Shown here: positions 50,370-59,400 of the stretch, in pieces
Numbering within the stretch: position 1 is the first letter of the stretch
Layout of the letters: each line of letters starts with the position of its first letter
Assembly (NCBI GenBank): GCA_944324675.1
Contig: CALUXE010000007.1
Span: forward strand, 1 to 64,000
DNA from: an uncultured Elusimicrobiales bacterium
GTDB lineage: Bacteria; Elusimicrobiota; Elusimicrobia; Elusimicrobiales; Elusimicrobiaceae
DNA: 64,000 bases
Reading direction: 5' to 3'
Position numbers and translations under genes: made by a program
The notes under the pieces: model-generated
Seen by the model: the letters and a program-made list of their open reading frames with translations, nothing else
Databases searched by the model: none
Told to the model about the DNA's origin: nothing

Positions 50370-50400
50370 AAGCCCCGCGTTAAAATGCGGGGCTTTTTTT
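50370..50400 (+). terminator. Terminator of aspC-pckA-SWIB
   Basis: AAGCCCCGC/GCGGGGCTT stem with an eight-base loop and a T7 tract. Confidence 0.92.
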
Positions 50401-50601
50401 GCAGAACACCTTTTAGGTTTAAAAGGGATTGGGGGATATTTTTTGAAACGTTTTTTATACTTATGGGCATATGGGCAGAGCGCGAAGTTAAAGCAAGGAA
50501 TTTGCATCGGAGCATTGATTTTTGCAGAGTCGTTTCATCAATAGGAGTTTGCCGGCGGATGATTATTAAGCTGTTTGGTAAATAATTGCGGCTATATGGA
50601 G
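50401..50601. other. Intergenic stretch without a recognised feature
   Basis: Between two terminators. A plus-strand frame at 50385-50585 overlaps the terminator, has no ribosome-binding site and shows no protein-like features. I see nothing supported here. Confidence 0.5.
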
Positions 50602-50631
50602 AATAAAAAACGGCTCTCAGAGGAGAGCCGT
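50602..50631 (-). terminator. Terminator of the small lipoprotein gene
   Basis: ACGGCTCTC-AGA-GGAGAGCCGT palindrome with TTTTTTATTC following on the minus strand. Confidence 0.88.
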
Positions 50632-50651
50632 TCTCATTGCGCTAAAAAGAG

Positions 50652-50981
50652 TTAATTGGAGAGGGTTTCCTTCCAAGCTTTCTTTTCGTCTTCAATCTGT
50701 TGTTTTACGGAGTCTATTTTCTCCTGTGCGGCCGCTTTGGCGGCGTCTAAAGTGGAAGATGATGCGTTTGTCGCTTTATCGGCTTCTTTGGCGGTATTGT
50801 AAGCCTCTTTAATGTCACTGATTTTCTGTCTTGTTTCAGCCGATTTTTGTAAGGCCTCGTCCAAAGTCATAGTATTTGTTTTGGCCGCAGTCGTTTGCGA
50901 GGCGGCACAACCGGCAAATGCGAAAGCGCAAATTACCGCCGACAGCGTGAGTATAAACAGGAACGGTGTTGTCTTTTTCAT
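50652..50981 (-). CDS. Small coiled-coil lipoprotein
   Basis: Protein of 109 residues with a lipoprotein signal (MKKTTPFLFILTLSAVICAF to FAGC, acylated Cys at about 25). The mature part is a helical rod rich in Ala, Lys, Glu and Asp with no proline (about 38-107), like small Lpp-type outer-membrane lipoproteins. It could tether envelope layers, and would be cargo for the Lol system. There is no C-terminal lysine of the kind Lpp uses for peptidoglycan attachment. AGGAGC precedes the ATG, and it is monocistronic. Confidence 0.8.
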   Translation of the reverse strand: MKKTTPFLFILTLSAVICAFAFAGCAASQTTAAKTNTMTLDEALQKSAETRQKISDIKEAYNTAKEADKATNASSSTLDAAKAAAQEKIDSVKQQIEDEKKAWKETLSN

Positions 50982-51138
50982 ATTTTTTGCTCCTTTATAA
51001 TTTAACCTTTTTTATATTCTATAAAATTTTGCCCCAAACCATGCAAGAGCATTGTTCCGCTAAAGAGGGGGAGGCTTTTGCCATTCTATTAACAAAAAAT
51101 ATTTTGGCCTGCGGGGATCCTCCTCCCCACTCTTGCTT

Positions 51139-51167
51139 TTGCGCGGGAAAAGATAATAACATATAAT
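51139..51167 (+). promoter_or_regulatory. Promoter of the structured RNA / glycosyltransferase transcript
   Basis: TTGCGC at 51139-51144, exactly 17 bp, and consensus TATAAT at 51162-51167. The predicted start near 51174 gives a leader of about 237 bases before the ATG at 51411. Confidence 0.7.
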
Positions 51168-51173
51168 ATTTTA

Positions 51174-51366
51174 AGAAGTACAATTTAAGATTATTTTATG
51201 GGAGCATACCAAACGGGTATGCTGAGCCGAAGTAAGATTCGGCACACGCTAAACCAGAAAATAATCGTTTGCTTTTCCCTGTTTTTTAATTAAAACAGGG
51301 GGGCGACGGTTATATGGGTTATTAGCGTGGCTCAAACTAACTGTTCGCCTTTTTTAGTTTAAGCCG
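51174..51366 (+). ncRNA. Structured RNA leader or small RNA of unknown class
   Basis: No coding sense, but dense pairing. Hairpin 1: AGCATACC (51203) with GGTATGCT (51216). Hairpin 2: GCCGAA (51226) with TTCGGC (51238). A long arm stacks CACGCTAA (51245) with TTAGCGTG (51322), ATAATCGT (51261) with ACGGTTAT (51306), and CCCTGTTTT (51277) with AAAACAGGG (51292). Hairpin 3: GGCTCAAACTAA (51329) with TTAGTTTAAGCC (51354), one mismatch. GAGCC at 51224 could instead pair with GGCTC at 51329, which would exclude hairpin 2 and offer a switch. It does not match tmRNA, RNase P, SRP or the ops/JUMPstart motif as I know them. It may be a cis-regulator of the next gene or a stand-alone RNA. Confidence 0.6.
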
Positions 51367-51410
51367 CGTTTAACGACCTTAGGTTTTCCGTGCCCTCCAA
51401 AGGAGAGCAA

Positions 51411-52364
51411 ATGTCGGAAAATACCATAAACATAGCTTTGGCCGCGGATGATAACTATGCGGTTTGTATGGGAATTACCATACTATCTGTCCTAAAAAGC
51501 GCTTCCAAAGAGGATAAACTCGCTTTTTATATTTTGGAAAATCAAATCAGCGCTAAGCGCAAAGCCGAAATAGAAAGCCTTAAAAAGTTTAGGGAATTTG
51601 ATATCTTTTGGATTCCTTTAAATCCTTCCGATTTTAAACAATGCAAGGTTACCCAGAGGGGACTTACCCTTACCACCTATGCCCGTTTTCTGATATCCGA
51701 TACAATCCCCTGTTCAAAGGTTTTGTATTTGGACTGCGATATTTTGGCGCGCGCCTCTCTTTCCCCATTATTCAATACCGATTTGGGCGACAAACTGGTC
51801 GGCGGGGTTATAGATATAAATATCGGCCCCAAATATTACAAAAAGCATTTGGGGGAAAGGGTGAATCATTATCTTAACGCGGGCGTCCTGCTGATAAACA
51901 ATGATTTATGGCGGAAATATTCCATAAGGGAATGGCTTTTTGACTATTCCGGAGATAATTCCTCCCGTCTGAAATATAATGATCAAGATGCCATAAACTA
52001 TGTTTGCGCGGGGCGCAAACACATACTTCCTTATGAGTGGAATGTTATGGATACTTTTTATTACCCGGATTTGATAGAGAGGGGCTCTTCGCGGGAAGAT
52101 ATTATCCGCGCCGCTTTGGCCCCCAAAATTAGGCATTGCAAACCTTTCAAGAAAAACTATTTCGGCCCCAATAAGGAAGAATATCGCCTGCTTATGGCGG
52201 AAAGCCCCTGGAAAGATCTTATCCCCCAAGACGACAGCGGGATAAAGCTGTATATGCTCTGCCTTTGGAATTATTTTAAGGTGCATAATTTTTTCTTTTT
52301 TAAGAAGAAGTTTTGGCGTCGGGTGAAAAGCATGGGTTTTTTGCCTCTTATAAGCAACAGGTAG
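51411..52364 (+). CDS. Glycosyltransferase family 8 protein
   Basis: Protein of 317 residues with the GT8 (LPS galactosyl/glucosyltransferase, RfaJ-like) fold. The start NIALAADDNYAVCMGITILSVL and the DxD metal site at about 108-110 (VLYLDCDILA) are diagnostic. LNAGVLLINNDLWRKY and NDQDAINYVC follow, and HCKPFKK is near the end. It retains donor configuration and probably extends LPS or another surface glycan. AAAGGAG six bases before 51411 fixes the start, and an earlier frame-start at 51390 is unlikely. It is the first gene after the structured leader and is seven bases from the next gene. Confidence 0.88.
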   Translation: MSENTINIALAADDNYAVCMGITILSVLKSASKEDKLAFYILENQISAKRKAEIESLKKFREFDIFWIPLNPSDFKQCKVTQRGLTLTTYARFLISDTIPCSKVLYLDCDILARASLSPLFNTDLGDKLVGGVIDINIGPKYYKKHLGERVNHYLNAGVLLINNDLWRKYSIREWLFDYSGDNSSRLKYNDQDAINYVCAGRKHILPYEWNVMDTFYYPDLIERGSSREDIIRAALAPKIRHCKPFKKNYFGPNKEEYRLLMAESPWKDLIPQDDSGIKLYMLCLWNYFKVHNFFFFKKKFWRRVKSMGFLPLISNR

Positions 52365-52371
52365 GTGGAAT

Positions 52372-52821
52372 ATGGAAATAACGAATATCGCTTTTGAAGT
52401 AAATTCGGAGAGTTTTGTTTCCGTTTTTGAAAAGTGCTTGACGCTTGAAAGAGAAGGGCGGGCTCGTAAAATATATTTATTGTCCTATTTTATGCCGCTT
52501 GCTATAGAGAAAAAGATTATCCTTTCAAAGGGGATATTAAATATTAGCCGCATAAATGTGGGGGAGGTGATGGCCTACGAGCTTTTGCGCGGCGCGCCCT
52601 TTATTTCGCCTTCGGATATGACTTATATTTTGCTTGAGGATTATTTGCCCGAGGACGCTACTCTTTATTGGCGAGGTTTTCGGAGCGGTACGGATAAAGA
52701 TTTTGAGTTCATAAATTTGAAGCGGCGGCGGGATATTGATTTTTCCGGGCGGTGTTTGGAATATATAAAGCGTAATCCTAGGGCTTCTTTAAAAGATGTC
52801 CTGGCGGATATAAAACGGTAA
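52372..52821 (+). CDS. Hypothetical protein in the glycosyltransferase locus
   Basis: Protein of 149 residues that I do not recognise. There is no signal peptide or clear membrane helix, and the sequence is mixed alpha/beta. Visible segments are KIYLLSYFMPLAIEKKIILS, SRINVGEVMAYELLRGAPF, and a charged C-terminus. A GGTGG site precedes the ATG. Its position seven bases after the GT8 gene suggests co-transcription and a role in glycan synthesis or its control, but this is inference from context only. Confidence 0.55.
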   Translation: MEITNIAFEVNSESFVSVFEKCLTLEREGRARKIYLLSYFMPLAIEKKIILSKGILNISRINVGEVMAYELLRGAPFISPSDMTYILLEDYLPEDATLYWRGFRSGTDKDFEFINLKRRRDIDFSGRCLEYIKRNPRASLKDVLADIKR

Positions 52822-52853
52822 AATTATCCGTATTAAAAAAGGATGGTAATATT

Positions 52854-52955
52854 ATGAGTTTGATTGAAATATGTTTTTCTGCCGATGCCAATTATGCTCC
52901 TTATATGGGTGTTGGGATATATTCCATATTAAGGAATTCCGCCAGCAATAGATAA
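52854..52955 (+). pseudogene. GT8 glycosyltransferase N-terminal remnant
   Basis: A 33-codon frame, MSLIEICFSADANYAPYMGV then GIYSILRNSASNR and stop. It aligns end to end with the first 30 residues of the intact GT8 enzyme at 51411 (NIALAADDNYAVCMG, ITILSVLKSAS). A ribosome-binding site (AAGGATGG) is retained. The remaining 280 residues are missing and another gene begins two bases after the stop. It is therefore a truncated copy, which indicates deletion or recombination that brought in the following gene. Confidence 0.75.
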
Positions 52956-52968
52956 TATGGGAGGACTT

Positions 52969-54096
52969 ATGAAGAAAATCTTTAATATTAAAAATGAAGA
53001 AAACTTTAAAATAATTACGCTGTTAGGCAAAAAAATCTATTTTTTAAGAGATAGGGTTTACTTAAAATTTATTGACAGACAAAATGATGTCTTATTTGCT
53101 CTTTTTAATATGGGCATAGCCAAGCCATCAGAACTAAAAGAATATTTTGAAGAATATCTGTTGTTTGATTATAAATATCTGGATCTGACTAAAAAAGATT
53201 TAAATATAAATCTTGGCGATTATGTCCAAACTTTGGCAACCCAAAGGGTATTAAAGCAAATTCTGCCTCAAAAGGCTTATTCTTTTACGGACCGGGATAA
53301 TCTTTCAAATTATAGCGGTCAGTCAGCTTTTTGTATTATGCAAGGATTTTTTGCTCATGGGGCAACATTTTTGCCTAATAATAGAATATATCCCATATGG
53401 GTCGGTACACATTTTGCTAAAAGCAGTCAAGAGGATATTTTAAGATTTTTGAAATTTAATCCTGATTATTTTTCTAATCAAGAAATCGGCTGCCGAGATA
53501 CTTTCACTAAGGATTTCTTAAGCAAAATAGGGGTGAAAGCCTATTTAAGCCGCTGTTTAACTTTAACCTTTCCTCTGCGTGAAAAGCAAGAAACACAAAC
53601 AAAGGTTTTTATCGTTAATGTTCCTAAAAAGTATTTAAAGTATATTCCTAAGGATATTTTAAAGAAGGCCGTTTTTGTTAATCAACGATATATCCCCATA
53701 AATAATAGACTTGATTGCTATAATAGGGATTTTTATCTTTCCCAAACGGAAAAATTGCTAAATAAATATAAGAAAGAATCTAAATTGATTATAACTACGG
53801 CTTTACATTGCGCCAGCCCTTGTACCGCTATGGGCATACCTGTTGTACTAATTAATGATGAACACCAAAATACCAGATTTGATTTTCTAAAAGGTATTTT
53901 AAAGATTTATAACTATGCTGATTTCAAAGGGAAAAAGGTAAATTTTAATCCTAAAGCCCCCAATATAGAAAAGTTGAAAGAATATATGATAAAAAATTTA
54001 GAAATATCTATTAAACTGGCGCAAAAGGAGGATATAAATATGGAAGAACTAAAGGCAGTCAGAGAAAAAATAGAAGGATTTACCGTTAAAATTTAG
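52969..54096 (+). CDS. Polysaccharide pyruvyl transferase family protein
   Basis: Protein of 375 residues. Motifs of the family (PF04230-like) are NINLGDYVQTLATQRVL (about 80-96), EIGCRDTFTKDFLSKIGVKA (about 178-197), and a later LIITTALHCASPCTAMGIPV (about 278-297), where the His of the active-site region lies. The N-terminal 40 residues (KKIFNIKNEENFKIITLLGK) are a segment often found on cell-surface glycan enzymes. It may add pyruvyl groups to a surface polysaccharide. The coding sequence is visibly more AT-rich than its neighbours and follows a GT8 remnant, which suggests acquisition by transfer. I start at the second ATG (52969) because GGGAGG precedes it. Confidence 0.78.
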   Translation: MKKIFNIKNEENFKIITLLGKKIYFLRDRVYLKFIDRQNDVLFALFNMGIAKPSELKEYFEEYLLFDYKYLDLTKKDLNINLGDYVQTLATQRVLKQILPQKAYSFTDRDNLSNYSGQSAFCIMQGFFAHGATFLPNNRIYPIWVGTHFAKSSQEDILRFLKFNPDYFSNQEIGCRDTFTKDFLSKIGVKAYLSRCLTLTFPLREKQETQTKVFIVNVPKKYLKYIPKDILKKAVFVNQRYIPINNRLDCYNRDFYLSQTEKLLNKYKKESKLIITTALHCASPCTAMGIPVVLINDEHQNTRFDFLKGILKIYNYADFKGKKVNFNPKAPNIEKLKEYMIKNLEISIKLAQKEDINMEELKAVREKIEGFTVKI

Positions 54097-54207
54097 TTTT
54101 TAATTTTTGCGGCAGCTTAAAGAGATAAATTAGTTTCAAAATAGATAAAGCGAGTTCAATTATTGTAAAATATATAGGTAATAGAAATTTTTTATACGGA
54201 GATAACA

Positions 54208-54909
54208 ATGAGCTGCGAAAAATGCACCCCTCACGTTGAAAATATGTGCAGCGTATGCAAAGGCGCTAAACATAATCCGGCCCCTATCCCTGAAGAAGGA
54301 AAATGGGTCAATTCCAAGCAAATTACAGATATCAGCGGTCTTACGCACGGTGTGGGTTGGTGCGCACCCCAGCAGGGCGCGTGCAAACTTACGTTAAACG
54401 TAAAGAACGGCATAATAAAGGAAGCCTTGGTGGAAACTTTGGGCTGCTCCGGTATGACGCACTCTGCGGCGATGGCTGCGGAAATTTTGCCGGGCAAAAC
54501 CATTCTTGAAGCTTTAAATTCCGATTTGGTCTGCGACGCCATCAACACGGCGATGAGAGAATTATTCCTCCAGATAGTATACGGCAGGACGCAGAGCGCG
54601 TTCTCCGAAGACGGTTTGCCGATAGGCGCCGGTATGGAGGATTTGGGCAAAGGTTTGCGCTCACAAGTTGGCACGATGTACAGCACCGAAGCCAAAGGCC
54701 CCCGCTACCTGGAAATGGCGGAAGGCTATGTCCTTGAGATCGGCCTTGACAAAAATAATGAAGTCATCGGATACAAATTCGTCAATTTGGGCAAAATGAT
54801 GGACGCCATAAAGAAAGGCGAAGATCCGAAAACCGCCTATGAGAAAAACATCAATTCTTACGGGCGCTTCAACGAAGCCGTCAAGAAGATAGATCCGCGC
54901 AAAGAGTAA
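54208..54909 (+). CDS. NifU-like iron-sulfur cluster scaffold protein
   Basis: Protein of 233 residues. An N-terminal extension with cysteine pairs (CEKC at about 3-6 and CSVC near 14-17) precedes an IscU/NifU-N-type domain, seen in VETLGCSGMTHSAAMAAEIL and the following GKTILEALNSDLVCDAINT. Conserved cysteines are at about 58, 79 and 108. It likely assembles or carries Fe-S clusters, which PFOR and ferredoxins in this organism need in quantity. The GGGtGRT gene follows after 20 bp. The pairing of these two genes is known from other anaerobes, though the partner's function is not established. Confidence 0.8.
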   Translation: MSCEKCTPHVENMCSVCKGAKHNPAPIPEEGKWVNSKQITDISGLTHGVGWCAPQQGACKLTLNVKNGIIKEALVETLGCSGMTHSAAMAAEILPGKTILEALNSDLVCDAINTAMRELFLQIVYGRTQSAFSEDGLPIGAGMEDLGKGLRSQVGTMYSTEAKGPRYLEMAEGYVLEIGLDKNNEVIGYKFVNLGKMMDAIKKGEDPKTAYEKNINSYGRFNEAVKKIDPRKE

Positions 54910-54929
54910 CCGGGGAGGAATATAACACT

Positions 54930-55928
54930 ATGATTACATTTGAAGGTTATGAAAGAAGAATAGACAAAATAAACGCCGCCTTGAAAGAGAACGGCATTGC
55001 CTCCTTGGAAGACGCAAAAAAGATCTGCGACGATAAAGGCATAGACGTAGAAAAGATAGTAAAAGGCATACAGCCCATCGCTTTTGAAAACGCCGTCTGG
55101 GCCTATACGGTAGGCGCGGCGATAGCGATAAAGAGCGGGGTAAAAACCGCGGCTGAAGCGGCCGAAAAAATCGGCGTAGGATTGCAGAGCTTCTGCGTAC
55201 CCGGCTCCGTAGCCGATCAGCGCGAAGTAGGCCTTGGCCACGGCAATTTGGCAGCCATGCTGTTGCGCGAAAACACGAAATGCTTCTGCTTCTTGGCGGG
55301 GCATGAATCTTTCGCTGCGGCGGAAGGCGCAATCGGTATTGCCAGAACGGCCAATAAAGTAAGAAAAGAACCTCTTAAAGTTATTTTGAACGGGCTTGGC
55401 AAAGACGCGGCTTATATTATATCCCGCATCAACGGTTTTACCTATGTTGAGACCGCTTACGATTACTATACCGGCAAACTCAATATAGTAAGCGAGAAGG
55501 CGTTTTCCGACGGAGATAAAGCCAAAGTCAAATGCTATGGCGCCGACGACGTAAACGAAGGCGTCGCCATAATGAGGCACGAGGACGTGGACGTTTCCAT
55601 TACCGGCAACTCCACCAACCCGACACGCTTCCAGCACCCGGTAGCCGGCACCTATAAGAAATGGGCGACCGAACACGGCAAGAAATATTTCTCCGTGGCT
55701 TCCGGCGGCGGTACCGGCAGAACGTTGCACCCCGACAATATGGCCGCCGGCCCCGCTTCCTACGGTATGACCGATACCATGGGCCGCATGCACGGCGACG
55801 CGCAGTTCGCGGGTTCTTCTTCGGTTCCCGCCCATGTGGAAATGATGGGCCTCATCGGTATGGGCAACAACCCGATGGTAGGCGCAAGCGTCGCGGTAGC
55901 GGTAGCGATAGAAGAAGCCTCAAAATAA
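54930..55928 (+). CDS. GGGtGRT protein
   Basis: Protein of 332 residues that contains the family-defining GGGTGRT motif (about 250-256) followed by LHPDNMAAGPASYGMTDTMG and GSSSVPAHVEMMGLIGMGN. Other segments are CVPGSVADQREVGLGHGN and CFCFLAGHESFAAAEGAIG. The biochemical role is unknown to me. Regular occurrence beside a NifU-like scaffold suggests a link to Fe-S or sulfur chemistry. A GGGGAGGA site precedes the ATG, and it is co-transcribed with the scaffold gene up to the terminator at 55941. Confidence 0.88.
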   Translation: MITFEGYERRIDKINAALKENGIASLEDAKKICDDKGIDVEKIVKGIQPIAFENAVWAYTVGAAIAIKSGVKTAAEAAEKIGVGLQSFCVPGSVADQREVGLGHGNLAAMLLRENTKCFCFLAGHESFAAAEGAIGIARTANKVRKEPLKVILNGLGKDAAYIISRINGFTYVETAYDYYTGKLNIVSEKAFSDGDKAKVKCYGADDVNEGVAIMRHEDVDVSITGNSTNPTRFQHPVAGTYKKWATEHGKKYFSVASGGGTGRTLHPDNMAAGPASYGMTDTMGRMHGDAQFAGSSSVPAHVEMMGLIGMGNNPMVGASVAVAVAIEEASK

Positions 55929-55940
55929 AGAAGCAAATTT

Positions 55941-55966
55941 AAAGCCCCGGGTAACCGGGGCTTTTT
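55941..55966 (+). terminator. Terminator of the NifU-like/GGGtGRT operon
   Basis: AAAGCCCCGG-GTAA-CCGGGGCTTT followed by TT, 12 bases after the stop. Confidence 0.9.
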
Positions 55967-56090
55967 AATGAGCTATATTTTTGCGAGACCCTGTTTTAAT
56001 CTTTTTGCATTTTTGACAAAAATCTAAAATATCGCAAAATTAATAAAACGCCTTTCTATAGGTGAAACATCAACCGTGAAAACTTTTATT

Positions 56091-56158
56091 GGGCCTTAAG
56101 ACCCAGTTAAGAATGGGCCTAAAATCCGCTTGAAGGGCCACTTGGAAAAAAATAAAAT
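56091..56158 (+). promoter_or_regulatory. Shared-regulon promoter, relaxed copy (locus 7)
   Basis: Left half GGGCCTTAAGACCC and right half GGGCCTAAAATCCGC precede -35 TTGAAG at 56130-56135. A 17-bp spacer and -10 TAAAAT at 56153-56158 follow. The right half ends two bases further from its GGCC than in the strict copies. It drives the short transcript ending near 56419. Confidence 0.65.
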
Positions 56159-56220
56159 TTAAATATAAGAAGTTGGCAGAAGCGGTAATTTGTACATTTT
56201 AGCAATAAAGGAATGCCAAG

Positions 56221-56397
56221 ATGTTTATGAAATATTTAATAAACGGAAGCGAAGGAGGCGCCCGGGCTTGCGAAAGCAGGGCCCGCTTTAAGCGTTTGGT
56301 ATTCCACGCGCATTTCCCCAGCGGAAGTGCCGTCGGCGGCAATGGGGAGGAATATTGCCGCATAAGAACAAAGTGTATTTTCGGAAAAGGTGTCTAA
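56221..56397 (+). CDS. Possible 58-residue peptide inside a short terminated transcript
   Basis: An open frame of 58 codons starting MFMKYLINGSEGG and ending KCIFGKGV, preceded by AAAGGA about nine bases upstream. It contains three cysteines, has no signal peptide and resembles no family I know. Its stop codon lies inside the left arm of the terminator at 56385. It could be a leader peptide that couples translation to read-through into the giant gene, a short protein, or chance coding in a small RNA. A minus-strand frame over the same bases is also open, so coding status is uncertain. Confidence 0.35.
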   Translation: MFMKYLINGSEGGARACESRARFKRLVFHAHFPSGSAVGGNGEEYCRIRTKCIFGKGV

Positions 56398-56419
56398 AAA
56401 TTTTAGGCACCTTTTTTTT
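56385..56419 (+). terminator. Terminator/attenuator between the regulon promoter and the giant gene
   Basis: AAAAGGTGTCTAAAA and TTTTAGGCACCTTTT form a long stem followed by T8. The stop codon of the upstream short frame is inside the stem. The giant gene starts 72 bp later. Confidence 0.85.
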
Positions 56420-56490
56420 GGTCTTGAAAAAAACAAAGGCAAAGGTAAAAGATTTTTGAGGCCAACGATAATTAAACGGTAAATAATACA

Positions 56491-59400
56491 ATGAAAAAGA
56501 TTCTTTCTTCTCTAGGCGTAAAAATCGTTTCGATAGTTCTCTCTTTTACTATTCTTTTTGAATGTAATACGGCGGCTTTCGCGGGAATTGATTTCTCAAA
56601 AGGGGAGGTTGTTTTCTCTTATGACAGTTTTAACGCGGCCGATTTATCGGAATTTGACGCCAAATTGGAGGATTTGTTCTTAAAAGGGGAAGAAGGAAAC
56701 GTCTATGAAGCTTATCTTAACAGGGAAACGGCTTTAATTCTAAAAACTTTGCAAGACGATAAAAGACGGGCACGAATCGCCTCGTTAAAAAAAGAAGGGG
56801 AAGCGAAATACGGCGATATGGCGCCGATGTACGTAAAGAGGGTGGCTGCAAAGGATATAAAATCCTTGGAAGAAGATTTGATGTCGTATTTGGCGGCTTA
56901 TTTTCTAACGCCTAGGGTAATATCTTTAAAGGAATATGAGGAGTTTTACAACTCCATTATATTGGAAAACGCCAATGAATATGTGAAACACAATCCATCC
57001 CAAAGCTCCGTCCCCTATGCCAACCCTTTAGAAGCCGCGCTCGCTAAACTAAAGAAGTATTATCCTCTTAAAGAATGCTACGCCGCATACCAAAAAGAGG
57101 CTGAAGAAGAAATAGCCTGGCGCGCGGCAAATAAAACCAAAGTAGATGACGCCGCCTATAAAGTTCTGCGCGGTTATATCGAAGCCGCGGGGGCGGAGAA
57201 TTTATCCTCAACCGTTTTGCAGTACCTTATAAATCTTGAAATCGGCGGCAAAGCGCTTATAACCGCCGAGGAAAGGGAAAACATATATAATTACGCGGTG
57301 TCGCGTTTGGAAAAACAAAATCTGAAATCCTTGGAGCTTGACATAACCAGTGGAAAAACAGAGAAGCAAGTCGCCGCCCTCCTATTGGTCGATATTATAG
57401 ATACGATAATAATCGGATCTTATTTTTCCGCTGAAGACGACGGACGTTACTCCGAGGCCGTTAAACGCTTAGTATATGCGTCCGAGAAAGGGGTAGGCTT
57501 CGGGCAAATACTGAGCAACGGATTTTCCGCCCTGTTGGCTGTGGGGGATTATTTTTCCTTAAGAGAAATTCTCTCCCGCTACAGTTCAATGGATAAGCAA
57601 AAAGCTCGTTTCGGCGAATATTTAAGTTTGACTTTATATTCTTCCAAAGCCCGTACGGCCGGCGGCAGATTTTTGGGCAAGGCTTCTTCCCTGACGCAAT
57701 ACAGCGGCAATTATTTTTACGGCAATGCCTTTACCGACATGGCTCTTTTATTGGCCGAAGACGGCGGGAATGAGGCCTTGGCGATACTTAAGGAATACGG
57801 CGCGGATAAGGGTTTGGACGGTTCCATAAAACCGTTTTTGGCGGGCGCTTTGATAAGCGGAAAATCGGGTTTGTCTGAAGATGGCGCCAGGAATATGGCG
57901 GCTGATTTGGCCAATTTGACTTTGGGCGACATAACCGCTTTGCAGGAATACGATATAGACAGGGATTTATTGTCGAGATATCCCGACATAAAGGAAAAAC
58001 TTGATTCCGGCGCGGTGATAACGCGGGAGCAGCTTGAGGCAAGAAGGGCGCGCAACAAGCGTTTTGACTTTTTGGACAATGCCGCTTTCGCTGGCGATAT
58101 ATTGCTTCTTATATGGGGTGTGGCGGGGCTTGCCAAACTGGGGGGCAAGGCTTTGGCTTTAAGCGAGTCCACTTATACGGCGGTAAAGGCGGGGCACATA
58201 GCCGATAAAGCCAAGAAAATAGCTTATATCAGAGCCAATTACGCTAAGTTGGACAAATATATATCCGCGCGCAACAATATGCTGCTTTTTGGCGGAAGAA
58301 TAAAAAGATCGTTTTTGCGCTTTAAAGGGGTAAATGCCGTCTTGGGGGCAAATGATAGCCGCCAGGCGATAAAACTGGCGAATTATTTTAATAAAAAACA
58401 GCTGGCCTCTTTATATGAAGCCCGCAAGAAAGCGGTAATGGCGGTCAGAAACACCAGCAATCCCACTCAAAGGCAAGCGGCTAAAGCAAAATTGGCCACA
58501 GCCGAATATAAGGCAAAGCAGGCGCAGATAAGTTTGCTTAAAAAAGCCAGATTATACGGTTCATCGGTGGAAGCCAAAAACGCTTCTTATTTGCAGAAAG
58601 TCAAGGACTATAATTCGGCCGTAAGTCTGTATAATTCAAAAATGTCCAAGCTAGGCGCGCTCAAAGCCGATGGCGCTTCATTTACGGAAATGGAGCTTTT
58701 GGGCAAGGAAATAAAGACTATGGCTTCCGGCTTGGAAAGGGCGCCCTCTGCGCCTTTGTATACTGCCGGCGAAATGGAATACTTAAAGGCGGGCAAGCTG
58801 TTTTCTTCAAGATTGGGTAAATTGCAAATTGCCAAAGCCGATTATAAAGCCGCCGGGTGGTGGAATAGAAATATAGCCAGGCCGTGGCAGAAATTTAGCG
58901 CTTCTTCGGGCGACGGCAGTTTGGGGCTGTGGAAACTTGAAACCGGGAAAGGCGTAACCATATCCGAGGCTTTGGGTATAAAACGTCCGTATAATATAGA
59001 CTATACCAAAAGCTTTAAGCTTTTTGGCGGCGCTTCGGATAAAACTCCCGTAAACAAGTTTTACGCTTTTCTTACCGCGCACAAAATGAAGCCCGTGGCG
59101 GATTTCTTTAAGTTTGTTAACAACAGGGCGACGGTATTTGGCATGGCGCTTATGTTTAATTACAATATAGCGACGACCGTGCCGCAAGTCGGGGCTTTGA
59201 GCAAAAATTTAACTACCGCGACGGAATTGGTGCTGAATGCGGAGAAAGGCTTAAATTTAGGAAAGACTATTAGCTTGGGCGCCAGGGCGACTAGTATGCC
59301 TCTTATGCCATCCCTGCCGAAAATTCAACCGGTAAACCTAATAGATCCCAAGATATTTAAATCTTACGGCGGGGTTCCCCTGCCGGGCGGGAATTTTATA

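Noticed and set aside
51240-51290. Minus-strand GCAAACGATTATTTT as the start of a tmRNA tag
   Set aside because: The frame would end without the usual LAA residues, and no tRNA-like acceptor or T-arm is found on either side.
51290-51345. JUMPstart/ops element before the GT8 gene
   Set aside because: The conserved GGCGGTAG core is absent; only general GC-rich similarity was seen.
56236-56442. Minus-strand ORF over the short transcript at 56221
   Set aside because: No ribosome-binding site, and it starts beyond the terminator stem. The promoter and terminator are both oriented on the plus strand.
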